Positions 1 to 8,323 of a DNA stretch of 64,000 nt are shown here, in pieces. How positions within the stretch are numbered: position 1 is the first letter of the stretch; each line of letters begins with the position of its first letter. A program made the translations under genes and the position numbers. The DNA is from Bacteroidota bacterium. Lineage in GTDB: Bacteria > Bacteroidota > Bacteroidia > AKYH767-A > 2013-40CM-41-45. The notes below the pieces were generated by a model. The model was not told where the DNA came from and ran no database searches. It worked only from the letters and a program-made list of their open reading frames with translations. The stretch spans positions 111,254-175,253 of the forward strand of contig SHNE01000022.1 of NCBI GenBank assembly GCA_004295015.1. Direction: 5' to 3'.

Positions 1-184
1 CATCATAAGCGCAAAATACACTTTGATCTTCCGGGGAAAGTCTCAGCATGGCTTTATCATCTTTTTCCCAATATGTTCCAAAGATTTTATTATTTACTCT
101 GAAAGAAGGATTATCAAAATGATCTTGCTCTGTGGCCCCGGCTAATGATAAAGCCATTTTTTGATATTCTTCAAATTTTATCAT
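1..184 (-). CDS. MmcQ/YjbR-family protein (partial, N-terminal 61 residues)
   Basis: The reverse strand reads from an ATG at 184 off the window edge, starting MIKFEEYQKMALSLAGATEQ. The N-terminal helix, the acidic stretch at residues 19-23, the N-x-x-I-F-G-T-Y segment near residues 31-38 and the M-L-R-L-S-P-E-D strand fit the small MmcQ/YjbR (DUF419) family, which has a double-wing DNA-binding-like fold and no settled role. The C-terminal half lies outside the window. It follows lpd by 38 bp on the same strand and may be the last gene of that transcript. The family call is by pattern from half a protein. Confidence 0.7.
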   Translation of the reverse strand, partial: MIKFEEYQKMALSLAGATEQDHFDNPSFRVNNKIFGTYWEKDDKAMLRLSPEDQSVFCAYD

Positions 185-222
185 GATGAAAATTCCCTTT
201 CTGCTATGTCCATTCCGCTTGC

Positions 223-1623
223 TTACATATGTATCGCCCTGTTTGCAGTAGTAGCCATGCAGGCTTCTTTAAAAGCTTCCGTATATGTTGGGTGAGCATG
301 ACTCATACGAGCGATGTCTTCAGCAGATGCTCTGTATTCCATGGCCACAACAGCCTCAGCGATCATGTCTGCGACACGAGGGCCTATCATATGTACTCCG
401 AGAATTTCATCTGTTGCCTCGTCTGCAAGAACTTTCACAAAGCCATCTGTGTCCATACTTGCTCTTGCTCTGCCACTTGCTTTGAAAGGAAACATTCCCT
501 TTTTGTATTTCGTTCCGGCCGACTTCAGCTCTTCTTCTGTGTAACCCACAGCGGCAACTTCCGGCCAGGTGTATACAACTCCCGGGATTAGTAAATAATT
601 AATATGTGGTTTCTGTCCGGCAATCAATTCTGCTACGAGTACACCTTCTTCTTCAGCTTTATGCGCCAGCATGGCTCCACGCACTACATCGCCGATAGCA
701 TAAATTCCTTTTACATTTGTTTCAAGGTTTTCATTCACTTCAATTCTTCCTCTCCCATCTTTTTTTACCCCGGCTTTTTCAAGTCCTAGTTTATCAGTAT
801 AAGGTATACGACCCACACTCAGCAGACAATAGTCTCCGGTCAAATCAAGTTTCTTCCCGGATTGATCTTCAGCACTCACGAAAACTTCTTTTCCTTTGAC
901 TTTGGCAGAGGTAACCTTATGCCCAAGAAAAAATTCAAAACCAAGTTTTTTCAAACTGTTTTGTAATTCTTTACCAAGTGATTTGTCCATCGTTCCAATG
1001 ATGGAATCGGTAAATTCTACCACGGATACTTTAGATCCCATCCTTGCATAAACTGAACCTAGTTCCAATCCAATAACACCGCCGCCTATAATGATTAAGT
1101 GTTTAGGAATTTCTTTCAGATTGAGTGCCTCGGTAGAAGTGATGATTCTTGTTTTGTCAATTTCTATGCCCTTAAGCTCCGCAGGCTTTGATCCCGTAGC
1201 TATAATGAATTTTTTGCTTTCGATTTCTTTGCTTTTGCCATCTGATCCAAGTATGCTCAGTTTATTAGCAGATAAAAAACTACCATGCCCTGTGTAGACG
1301 TCAATCTTGTTTTTTTTCATCAGGAAATTTATCCCGTCAACATTTTGTTTAACCACATCGTCTTTCCGAAGAATCATCTGTGACAGATTAACTTTCAAAT
1401 CCTTTAGTTCAATCCCATGGGTTTTGAAACTATGTGAAGCATTGAAATAATGTTCTGATGAGTCGAGCAATGCTTTGCTGGGGATACAGCCGACATTAAG
1501 ACAAGTTCCCCCTAATGTCGGATACTTCTCTATAATGGCTGTTTTCATTCCAAGTTGCGCAGATCTTATAGCAGCAACATATCCTCCCGGCCCTGATCCA
1601 ATTATGGCGATATCGTAATTCAT
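223..1623 (-). CDS. lpdA: Dihydrolipoyl dehydrogenase (E3)
   Basis: FAD-dependent disulfide oxidoreductase that reoxidises dihydrolipoamide in the 2-oxoacid dehydrogenase and glycine cleavage complexes, passing electrons to NAD+. The 466 residues are a normal full length. The FAD-binding GSGPGG motif is at residues 9-14. The redox disulfide is C41/C46 in the GGTCLNVGCIPSK block. The NAD-binding GGGVIGLELG is at about 180-189, and the catalytic His-Glu pair H444/E449 sits in the HPTYTE block. Start is the ATG at 1623. It lies 62 bp after lnt and 38 bp before the YjbR-like gene, all on the minus strand. No E1/E2 genes are nearby, so the partner complex cannot be assigned from context. Confidence 0.97.
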   Translation of the reverse strand: MNYDIAIIGSGPGGYVAAIRSAQLGMKTAIIEKYPTLGGTCLNVGCIPSKALLDSSEHYFNASHSFKTHGIELKDLKVNLSQMILRKDDVVKQNVDGINFLMKKNKIDVYTGHGSFLSANKLSILGSDGKSKEIESKKFIIATGSKPAELKGIEIDKTRIITSTEALNLKEIPKHLIIIGGGVIGLELGSVYARMGSKVSVVEFTDSIIGTMDKSLGKELQNSLKKLGFEFFLGHKVTSAKVKGKEVFVSAEDQSGKKLDLTGDYCLLSVGRIPYTDKLGLEKAGVKKDGRGRIEVNENLETNVKGIYAIGDVVRGAMLAHKAEEEGVLVAELIAGQKPHINYLLIPGVVYTWPEVAAVGYTEEELKSAGTKYKKGMFPFKASGRARASMDTDGFVKVLADEATDEILGVHMIGPRVADMIAEAVVAMEYRASAEDIARMSHAHPTYTEAFKEACMATTANRAIHM

Positions 1624-1685
1624 TGTTTTGAAATTTGTTTGTAATGTAATCTGATGAAAAATAATTTATACTAAGGAAAGCAAAT

Positions 1686-3329
1686 CTACCACCCCAACGT
1701 CCTCTTCGCACCCATAAACAACAGCATGCTTACAGAAATAAATGCAGCGATAAAACCGATATAGTCTCCATACCTTGCGTAGAAGGTAATGATATTATTC
1801 TTGTAAATGGTTTGACTGATGGCATCTTCTTCCCACCATTTAGTCTCTTGCATAATATCACCTCGTTGATTGATGAAACAAGATATCCCTGTATTTGCTG
1901 AACGGGCCACACTTTTTCTGAATTGTACTGCGAGGATTCTGGCGTAATCTTTATGCTGTCTGTACCCCGGAGTATCGCGCCACCATCCATCATTGGTGAT
2001 TACCGCAATCATCTGTGCGCCGGCACGAATGTAATTTGACATGAAGCCACCATAAATGGATTCGTAACAAATAGCAGGTGCTATTTTCGTTCCGTTAGAA
2101 GTGATAAAATTCGTTCTCTCTGCCTGCGTACCCAAACTGCCGGATGTGCCTCCCAGTTCAATGGTATAATTATCCAGAAATCCGAAAATGCGTGGATAGG
2201 GCATCATCTCTACACCGGGAACCAATTTTGATTTGTGATACAACTGAACACTGTCTCCATGATTTAAGAGCATGGCTGTGTTGTATGCATCGTAATATTG
2301 ATCGGCATCCTTAAATTTTCGGGCGGACAAAGGTATTTTTTCTCCGGGCTCATAGGCATGATAGGATGATAATCCTACAAGAATCTGCAAATGAGGAAAG
2401 GCTGCATTAAAATTACGAAGTGTGTTTATGTTTTTATCAATAAAAATTTCTTCTTCCCAAATTCCTTCTGCAAGTGCCGTTTCCGGTCCAATGAGAATAT
2501 TGGTGCTGCTGTCTATCATTGTGGCACTCAGCCTTAACAACTTTGCGAGCTGATCCGCTGCCGGTCCGGAAAATTTTTCATTGTAAGGATCAATATTCGG
2601 TTGTACAACAACAACTTTTACAGGATCTCCTTTGTCACTTCGTCTCTCATAAATGAATTTTGACAGAAGCAGTGGAACTAAAAACAGCATGACAATCAAC
2701 AAAGACAGCACCAGGGTGTTCAGGCGTGAAATTTTTGGTATAGTGTCTTTTTTAAAAAAAGTCTTTATCAATTGGTACAAAATAATATTCATCAATAGTA
2801 CCCAGAGTGAGCCGCCAAGCACTCCTGTAAATTCATACCATTGGATCCATTCAGGATTATGTGCGAATACATTTCCAAGGGTAAGCCAAGGCCAGGAAAG
2901 TTCCCAATTCAGATGAAGGTATTCGAAGGCAATCCAGTATGATAAGAGGGATACATAGCCAATGAAGGTTCCGTAGCGTTTTCTGGTCGTGAAATAAATC
3001 AGCCAGATGAGTGACATCAGTAAAGCATTGGCTGCTAAAGCGAAGATGCTGCCAACATCAGAAGCGTACCAAATCCAATAGGTTGTTAAGACATTCCAAG
3101 TGAGCAGGCTGAGGTAGTAATAACCAAACATTTTATAGCCGGGTCGCTTCGTTTCATGACTGAGGAATTTTTCTTCAAGCCATAAAAGCGGAATAAAGGC
3201 TATGAATATCAGGGGACTAAAGCCACGCTCAGGCCAGGCCAGCCACAATAATGTGCCACTTAACAAAGCAGATAAAATGTAAATAAAGGGGGATCTTCGC
3301 TTTCCCATAATCTTCTGCAAGATTGTCAA
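1686..3329 (-). CDS. lnt: Apolipoprotein N-acyltransferase
   Basis: Inner-membrane enzyme that adds the third acyl chain to the N-terminal cysteine of lipoproteins. The first ~225 residues carry several hydrophobic segments (about 16-30, 37-51, 97-113, 121-138, 169-187, 206-223). A nitrilase-fold domain follows from about 236. The catalytic triad is visible: E283 in G-P-E-T, K368 in the H-K-S-K-L-V-P-G block, and C421 in A-P-A-I-C-Y-E-S. A last membrane helix lies near the C-terminus. Length of 547 is usual. The start at 3329 is an ATG; a second ATG seven codons in (MGKRRSPF) is also possible. It is the first of three same-strand genes with lpd and the YjbR-like gene. Confidence 0.95.
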   Translation of the reverse strand: MTILQKIMGKRRSPFIYILSALLSGTLLWLAWPERGFSPLIFIAFIPLLWLEEKFLSHETKRPGYKMFGYYYLSLLTWNVLTTYWIWYASDVGSIFALAANALLMSLIWLIYFTTRKRYGTFIGYVSLLSYWIAFEYLHLNWELSWPWLTLGNVFAHNPEWIQWYEFTGVLGGSLWVLLMNIILYQLIKTFFKKDTIPKISRLNTLVLSLLIVMLFLVPLLLSKFIYERRSDKGDPVKVVVVQPNIDPYNEKFSGPAADQLAKLLRLSATMIDSSTNILIGPETALAEGIWEEEIFIDKNINTLRNFNAAFPHLQILVGLSSYHAYEPGEKIPLSARKFKDADQYYDAYNTAMLLNHGDSVQLYHKSKLVPGVEMMPYPRIFGFLDNYTIELGGTSGSLGTQAERTNFITSNGTKIAPAICYESIYGGFMSNYIRAGAQMIAVITNDGWWRDTPGYRQHKDYARILAVQFRKSVARSANTGISCFINQRGDIMQETKWWEEDAISQTIYKNNIITFYARYGDYIGFIAAFISVSMLLFMGAKRTLGW

Positions 3330-3475
3330 AATATTAATTTTAGGGAAATGCTAAGAGCAATTAAGCTTCCTTCTAGCCGTTTTTCTTTGAAATAAGGCTT
3401 TAGAATTTTAATGGCCAGGACAATTAAATTTAAGCCTTCGGGGATAAAATTCCGGCCTAAGGCAGCTGAGCCGTT

Positions 3476-4246
3476 TCAATTCTCTTTCTTGACGATGTAA
3501 GCGGTGTTTGCTTGTGCCAAAGGCGTAACGACAATATCGTTCAAGACTACGTGGGCAGGTCTGGTAGCAGCGAAATAGGCTATATCGGCGATGTCTTCAG
3601 CATGTAAGGGCTCATATCCCAAATAGGATTTTTTAGCGCGCTCTGCATCTCCTCTGAATCGTACTAAAGAAAATTCTGTTTCTGCAGCGCCGGGATCGAT
3701 GGATGTCACCTTTATTCCATGCTCGAGCAGATCAATGCGCATACTTTTTGTCAGGGCATCAACAGCGTGTTTGGTAGCGCAATAGACATTTCCTCTGGCA
3801 TAGGCTTCTTTTCCTGCAATAGAACTGATATTGATGATGAGCCCCTGCTTTCGATTGATCATCATCGGCATTATTTGTCTTGATACATACAAGAGGCCTT
3901 TTACATTCGTGTCAATCATCACTTCCCAATCATCAATGTCTCCTTCTTGTATGGTTGAAAGTCCGGATGCAAGTCCTGCATTGTTCACCAACACATCAAT
4001 CTCTTTCCAGTCATGCGGAAGTGATTGAATATTCTGTTGCACCTTAGCTCTGTCTCTTACATCGAATGGAAGAGACAATACTTTTACTCCAAATTGCTCT
4101 CGTAAATCGACCTCAATCTGATTCAGCCTGTCTTCACGCCTCCCATTGATAATAATGTCCCAGCCATGCGCTGCAAATTTATAAGCAATAGCTTTTCCAA
4201 AACCGGCAGTCGCGCCTGTGATAAAAATTATTTTTCTGTTGTTCAT
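3476..4246 (-). CDS. SDR-family NAD(P)-dependent oxidoreductase (YdfG-like)
   Basis: Classical short-chain dehydrogenase/reductase of 256 residues. Visible motifs are the cofactor site T-G-A-T-A-G-F-G (residues 10-17), NNAG at 88-91 and the catalytic set S142, Y155, K159 (YCATK block). The P-G-A-A-E-T-E-F-S segment after the active site is typical of the YdfG / serine 3-dehydrogenase / malonic semialdehyde reductase subgroup, so a 3-hydroxy-acid or 3-hydroxy-aldehyde substrate is likely but unproven. The arginines after the second beta strand (N-G-R-R-E-D-R) suggest NADP(H) preference. It follows the permease gene by 23 bp and is probably co-transcribed with it. Confidence 0.9.
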   Translation of the reverse strand: MNNRKIIFITGATAGFGKAIAYKFAAHGWDIIINGRREDRLNQIEVDLREQFGVKVLSLPFDVRDRAKVQQNIQSLPHDWKEIDVLVNNAGLASGLSTIQEGDIDDWEVMIDTNVKGLLYVSRQIMPMMINRKQGLIINISSIAGKEAYARGNVYCATKHAVDALTKSMRIDLLEHGIKVTSIDPGAAETEFSLVRFRGDAERAKKSYLGYEPLHAEDIADIAYFAATRPAHVVLNDIVVTPLAQANTAYIVKKEN

Positions 4247-4269
4247 AGTAGTTTCTGTTAATCCTAATA

Positions 4270-6189
4270 TCAGGAAATATCAGCTTCGTTTAATTTACTT
4301 TTCCTAACCGAATAAAGAAAATAAATAACGAGTCCGACCAAGAGCCATATTCCAAAGCCTATCCAATTTGAGATGCCCAATTCACTCATCATATAAAGAC
4401 AGGAAATTAAGCCTAACAATGGAATGAGAGAAAGGTTTTTAGTATATGCATAATAAGAAAGTACGAGACTGCAGATCATGAAAATCCATAATGGAATTTT
4501 ATGTTTAAATACATTCCATCCTTCCTCAAATTTTTTATTCTGTGGGATGTCCAGACTTTTTACAAGCAATTCGTAGTTGTCAGGGGGGAGATTGCTTAAA
4601 TACGATTCTAAGTCATTGGATGCTTTATCAAAACCTGCTCCGTCATTTTCCACAACATAATTTTTAATGAGAATGAGCTCTTCTTTCTCCGCATTTCCAA
4701 TTAATGTCGACGCATCAACCATCACCGGATCATTTTTAAAAAAACGGATAACATTTTCTTTATTGTAGGTATAGCTCAATACACCCGCAAGGACAATCAG
4801 CAAGGGCATAATATATTTCGCATTCATATATGGTGTGCGGAATTTCCCTCTTGGTGCATCAGGTACAGTCTGTAATTTAAGAACTCCTGCACAAACAAGT
4901 ACGAAGGCGAAGAGTGTTCCGATGCTTACCAAATCAGTTACCAATGTTAAGTTCATAAAAAGTGCAGGTACAGCAGTTACAATTCCTGTTACAATGGTTG
5001 CATAACCGGGAGTGCGATATTTTGGGTGGATCTTCGCAAATTTTTTCGGAAGCAAACCATCGCGGCTCATGCTCATCCAAATACGTGGTTGGCCAAGAGC
5101 AAACACCAACAGGACACTGGCCATGGCAACAATTGCACTCAAGGCGACAACGCCCGAAAACCAATGTAGTCCGATCTTTTGAAAGACAAAGGATAAGGGA
5201 TCGCCGACTGCCAACTCTGAGTAATTCACCATGCCGGTTAATACCAGGGCTATGCCGACATACAGTACTGTGCAAATTATTATTGCCCACATCATTCCTC
5301 TGGGTAAATCACGCTGTGGATTTTTACATTCTTCGGCTGTGGTACTTATGGCATCAAAACCTATGTATGCAAAGAAAACGGCAGAAACACCTTTCAATAC
5401 TCCCGAAACTCCATTAGGCATAAAGGGGTCCCAGTTTTCTGTGTTCACATAAAATGCTCCAACAATAATAACCAGCAAGACCACTAATACTTTTATCACA
5501 ACCATGATATTGCTTGCATTCCTCGATTCCCTGATCCCTCGGTATACCAGCCATGTAATCAGAATGATAATAAATAAGGCAGGTATATCTGCAACAAGAT
5601 GAATTCCTAGAATCACCGGTGCATTTGTCCATGCGATATATGAATCCTGTAGTGTGGGGCTCAGGTTTTCGAATATTTTACCACTGTTAAGAAGGGCTTC
5701 AGCCTGTTCATGCCCATTCATGGCAGTGAGAAAATCCATGGTCATCCATACGGGAATATGAATTTGATTATTGGCAAGTAAACCGGTAAGATAATCTGAC
5801 CAGGATATGGCTACCGTAATATTTCCAATGGCATATTCCATGATCAATGCCCAGCCGATAATCCAGGCAATGATTTCACCGAAGGCAACATAACTGTAGG
5901 TATAAGCACTACCGGAAACGGGAACCATTGAGGCAAACTCAGCATAGGCGAATGCCGCGAATCCACAGGCTATGGCAGTGAATATGAAGAGGAAGATAAC
6001 ACCCGGACCACCACTTGCACTGGCATTTCCTATCGTACTGAAAATTCCGGCTCCGATGATCGCTGCAATTCCAAAAGCAGTAAGATCCCTTACACCAAGG
6101 TGTTTGGCCAAAGGAAGATGATCTCCCGAATCACCGCCCGCAGCTTGTTCAAGAATTTTATGGACAGATTTTTTTCGGAAAAGATTCAT
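4270..6189 (-). CDS. APC-superfamily amino-acid permease (CAT/YfnA-like)
   Basis: Polytopic inner-membrane transporter of the amino acid-polyamine-organocation superfamily, cationic amino-acid transporter branch. The family hallmark A-A-I-I-G-A-G-I-F is in the first helix, followed by the G-P-G-V segment and the conserved E-F-A-S-M-V-P-V-S-G-S-A-Y block. About 12 or more hydrophobic helices follow. It is longer (639) than the usual 450-500 because a hydrophilic, acidic stretch of about 85 residues (roughly 480-565) separates the last helices from the rest. The substrate cannot be told from sequence; cationic or branched amino acids are the usual cargo. The SDR gene lies 23 bp downstream. Confidence 0.92.
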   Translation of the reverse strand: MNLFRKKSVHKILEQAAGGDSGDHLPLAKHLGVRDLTAFGIAAIIGAGIFSTIGNASASGGPGVIFLFIFTAIACGFAAFAYAEFASMVPVSGSAYTYSYVAFGEIIAWIIGWALIMEYAIGNITVAISWSDYLTGLLANNQIHIPVWMTMDFLTAMNGHEQAEALLNSGKIFENLSPTLQDSYIAWTNAPVILGIHLVADIPALFIIILITWLVYRGIRESRNASNIMVVIKVLVVLLVIIVGAFYVNTENWDPFMPNGVSGVLKGVSAVFFAYIGFDAISTTAEECKNPQRDLPRGMMWAIIICTVLYVGIALVLTGMVNYSELAVGDPLSFVFQKIGLHWFSGVVALSAIVAMASVLLVFALGQPRIWMSMSRDGLLPKKFAKIHPKYRTPGYATIVTGIVTAVPALFMNLTLVTDLVSIGTLFAFVLVCAGVLKLQTVPDAPRGKFRTPYMNAKYIMPLLIVLAGVLSYTYNKENVIRFFKNDPVMVDASTLIGNAEKEELILIKNYVVENDGAGFDKASNDLESYLSNLPPDNYELLVKSLDIPQNKKFEEGWNVFKHKIPLWIFMICSLVLSYYAYTKNLSLIPLLGLISCLYMMSELGISNWIGFGIWLLVGLVIYFLYSVRKSKLNEADIS

Positions 6190-6355
6190 ATTTGATTGAG
6201 TTGAGGATGGGAATAAACAAATGTAAAAAGATATTTGAATTCATATAGACAAATGGGATTAATCATTTAGTTCGTAAATCAGATTACATCCAAGGACCGA
6301 TAATCTAATTTGACTTCTGTAAAGCAGTATTTAAATTGAATTTTCTTTTGGAATA

Positions 6356-6538
6356 CCCAATTTGGATGGGCGCGTAGGCCTGACCAATTGCCGGGAAGCG
6401 CCAGCATGTGCGGCTGGCAGGGTCAATTGGTCTTGATTTTTTTGCTTACTTTTTTCATCAAGGAAAAAAGTGAGAAGGGGTTTGTGGGTTGTAGAAGCAT
6501 GTGTGATTGGGTAATCTGGAAATAGATGACTGAACCTA
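6356..6538. repeat. Tandem repeat, copy 1 (hairpin-bearing)
   Basis: First of two direct copies offset by about 205 bp. It contains a nested inverted repeat: outer arms gaccaattg (6382-6390) and caattggtc (6424-6432), inner arms gccagc (6400-6405) and gctggc (6413-6418). A second hairpin follows, with arms cttactttttt (from 6445) and aaaaaagtgag (to 6474). The copy ends with a less conserved tail around gatgactgaacc. The structure resembles the palindromic interspersed repeats scattered through many Bacteroidota genomes; that relation is from memory and not verified here. Confidence 0.75.
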
Positions 6539-6560
6539 TTATTTTTTAAAAAAATGCTGA

Positions 6561-6780
6561 CCAGATTTCGATGGACGTGTTGGCCTGACCAATTACCGGA
6601 AAGCGTCAGCATGTGCTGCTGGCAGCGTTTTTATCCGCCTCCAGAAGGCAATTGGTCTTGTTTTTTTTCGCCAGTAGTCGGACACCGTGCTTAATTTTTT
6701 ATTAAGAAAAAATTGAGAAGGACATTGTGAGTCGAAGGGGCTTGTGTCATGTAGCAATTTGGAATTAAATGACTAAGTCC
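6561..6780. repeat. Tandem repeat, copy 2 (hairpin-bearing)
   Basis: Second copy of the unit. It keeps ggcctgaccaatt (6582-6594), the catgtg-centred inner hairpin (gcagc arms), caattggtc (6649-6657) and a second hairpin with arms cttaatttttt (6690-6700) and aaaaaattgag (6706-6716). Relative to copy 1 it has extra bases between the inner and outer arms (about 6626-6646) and between the two hairpins (about 6668-6690). Changes in one arm are partly matched in the other: cttactttttt/aaaaaagtgag became cttaatttttt/aaaaaattgag. This suggests the hairpin itself has been kept. Confidence 0.7.
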
Positions 6781-6860
6781 ATGGATAATAGATGGATTTG
6801 TCTAAAATATCCTCAGAGAATTCTGCCCTTAGTACGGTTTTAGATAAAAATAATTTATGC

Positions 6861-8195
6861 TTAATCTTCTACTCTTTTTTGAAGAATTTTTCTTTTGTAA
6901 AAAGCCATTCTGCCCAATAATCTTTCATGATCGATACCGCTGATTAATACAAAGAGGAGAAAAGGCAAGGCAGGAACTCGGTATCTAACCAAAGCACCTA
7001 TAATAGGAGTGATTAATCCTGCTAAGACAAACATAAGCAGTACAAAAAATAATGAGAATAGGATTATAGGAGGAACAGGATCCAGGTTCTTCTTTCTGTA
7101 TACTATAGTCGCAGCAATGACGAGAAGAATTAGTATGTTTTCAATAAATGAAAACAGGATGAACGGATTTCCTTGAACATCACCGGGAAATGGTCTTAAC
7201 AAAGTATTGAAAAAAGCTGTTGGGGAATTTATGAGAATACTCTTCAGCCCATAGTCTAGTTGAGGGATTTCGATAAGGCTTTTCGCTTTGGTTAGCTCTA
7301 CGAGGCTGTTAAAGTTTTTTTGTTTCCAGTAGATAATATCTGCGACATTGTATTCCGGAAAAATGTAATGGATATTAAAAACAAGAATGAAGTAGATAAG
7401 ATATGCAGCTACGAATGTAAGAGCTACCTTCCATCCGGTATTTTTTCGTGATAGTATCCAGGCTATTATTCCGGGGAAAATGGATATAAGTACATACAGC
7501 TTGGTAAATACAAGCAGAATAAAACTCAGGATAAACAAAAAGATGTATTTAGTTTTAAAATGATTTGTCAAAAGTTTGTTAAATGTGTAAAGCATTATTC
7601 CAAAGGCGAAGAGTAATAAGCCATCTTTCAACAGGCCTGATCCCCAAAAAAGTACAGAGGGGAATAAAAATATGGAACAAAAAATCAGTTTCGATGCAGA
7701 AGGGATATAACTCCGCATGGTTTTGAAAATGCAGGCCAATCCGATAAACGAAATAAAATTGATAAAGACCACATGAACAAAATAGTAGCCAAGAGAAAAA
7801 AAGCGGAAGAAAACATTTAGACGGATGATGGTTTTGTTGTCGTTGAACATCACATCTCTGTTAAGCCAGAAATTCATTTCAGCATAATATTTTCTCAGCT
7901 CAGGAGCATCACCACCAATTCCAGTAAACATCCTGACAAAGTCAAAAGGCTTGCTGAACAAAGTGTCAAACATGATTTTGCTGTCGTCAAAAAATTTAAA
8001 AGTGTCAGCAGTAGCGCGGTCAGGATAATAGTAAGTATATATAAGTCCAAGCGAAATACCTGCCAATACTTTGAGGCAAAAGGCCATCACGAACCAGGAG
8101 CGGGGGATGCCAATCCCTCCGAGTCCGGGTGCTCTAAGAATGAGCGCAATAAATAAAAATAAATAGCCTGTTAGCAGGATCCATTCCATAGCCAA
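6861..8195 (-). CDS. Polytopic membrane protein, unknown function (possibly GT-C-like)
   Basis: 444-residue protein with about ten hydrophobic helices and short loops. The first long loop carries Y-Y-P-D-R-A-T-A-D-T-F-K-F-F-D-D-S, an acidic-aromatic extracytoplasmic loop of the type seen in GT-C glycosyltransferases and polysaccharide polymerases. Mid-protein there is F-P-S-V-L-F-W-G-S-G-L-L-K-D-G. The C-terminus is a basic cytoplasmic tail. I do not recognise a named family with certainty; a role in surface glycan assembly is only an inference. It is single, convergent with nothing, and divergent from purL with 128 bp between starts. Confidence 0.6.
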   Translation of the reverse strand: MAMEWILLTGYLFLFIALILRAPGLGGIGIPRSWFVMAFCLKVLAGISLGLIYTYYYPDRATADTFKFFDDSKIMFDTLFSKPFDFVRMFTGIGGDAPELRKYYAEMNFWLNRDVMFNDNKTIIRLNVFFRFFSLGYYFVHVVFINFISFIGLACIFKTMRSYIPSASKLIFCSIFLFPSVLFWGSGLLKDGLLLFAFGIMLYTFNKLLTNHFKTKYIFLFILSFILLVFTKLYVLISIFPGIIAWILSRKNTGWKVALTFVAAYLIYFILVFNIHYIFPEYNVADIIYWKQKNFNSLVELTKAKSLIEIPQLDYGLKSILINSPTAFFNTLLRPFPGDVQGNPFILFSFIENILILLVIAATIVYRKKNLDPVPPIILFSLFFVLLMFVLAGLITPIIGALVRYRVPALPFLLFVLISGIDHERLLGRMAFYKRKILQKRVED

Positions 8196-8279
8196 TTCTA
8201 CTCGGAAAAATTAAATTATCTTTGTATTGGGAGAATTATTTATTTGCAATTCTTCAAAAGTAGAGAAATAAATTATCCC

Positions 8280-8287
8280 TACTTTCG
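8280..8287 (+). promoter_or_regulatory. Candidate Bacteroidota -7 box upstream of purL
   Basis: TACTTTCG lies 36 bp before the purL ATG and resembles the TAnnTTTG -7 element of Bacteroidota sigma factor. An exact match, TATCTTTG, occurs further up at 8217-8224 on the same strand. Either could be the start signal. No purine riboswitch-like or Shine-Dalgarno sequence is evident. Confidence 0.4.
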
Positions 8288-8323
8288 CATAAAATCAGTT
8301 TTACATAAATTATATACCGACAC

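Larger units (their letters stand above)
6190..6860. other. 671-bp intergenic region with a diverged tandem repeat
   Basis: No credible gene. Open frames here have no start context and encode low-complexity, hairpin-derived peptides. The region is dominated by two diverged copies of a ~180-220 bp unit, listed separately. The flanks (6190-6350 and 6785-6860) are plain AT-rich DNA; the left flank must hold the permease promoter. Confidence 0.7.

Noticed and set aside
3390..3470. Imperfect gcctt/aaggc hairpin between the SDR gene and lnt
   Set aside because: The stem is weak and interrupted, with no clear T tract; not enough to call a terminator.
6331..6612. 93-codon minus-strand open frame in the tandem-repeat region
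   Set aside because: It reads through the hairpin repeat, with low-complexity K/Q-rich peptide, no promoter and no family resemblance; copy 2 does not keep the frame.
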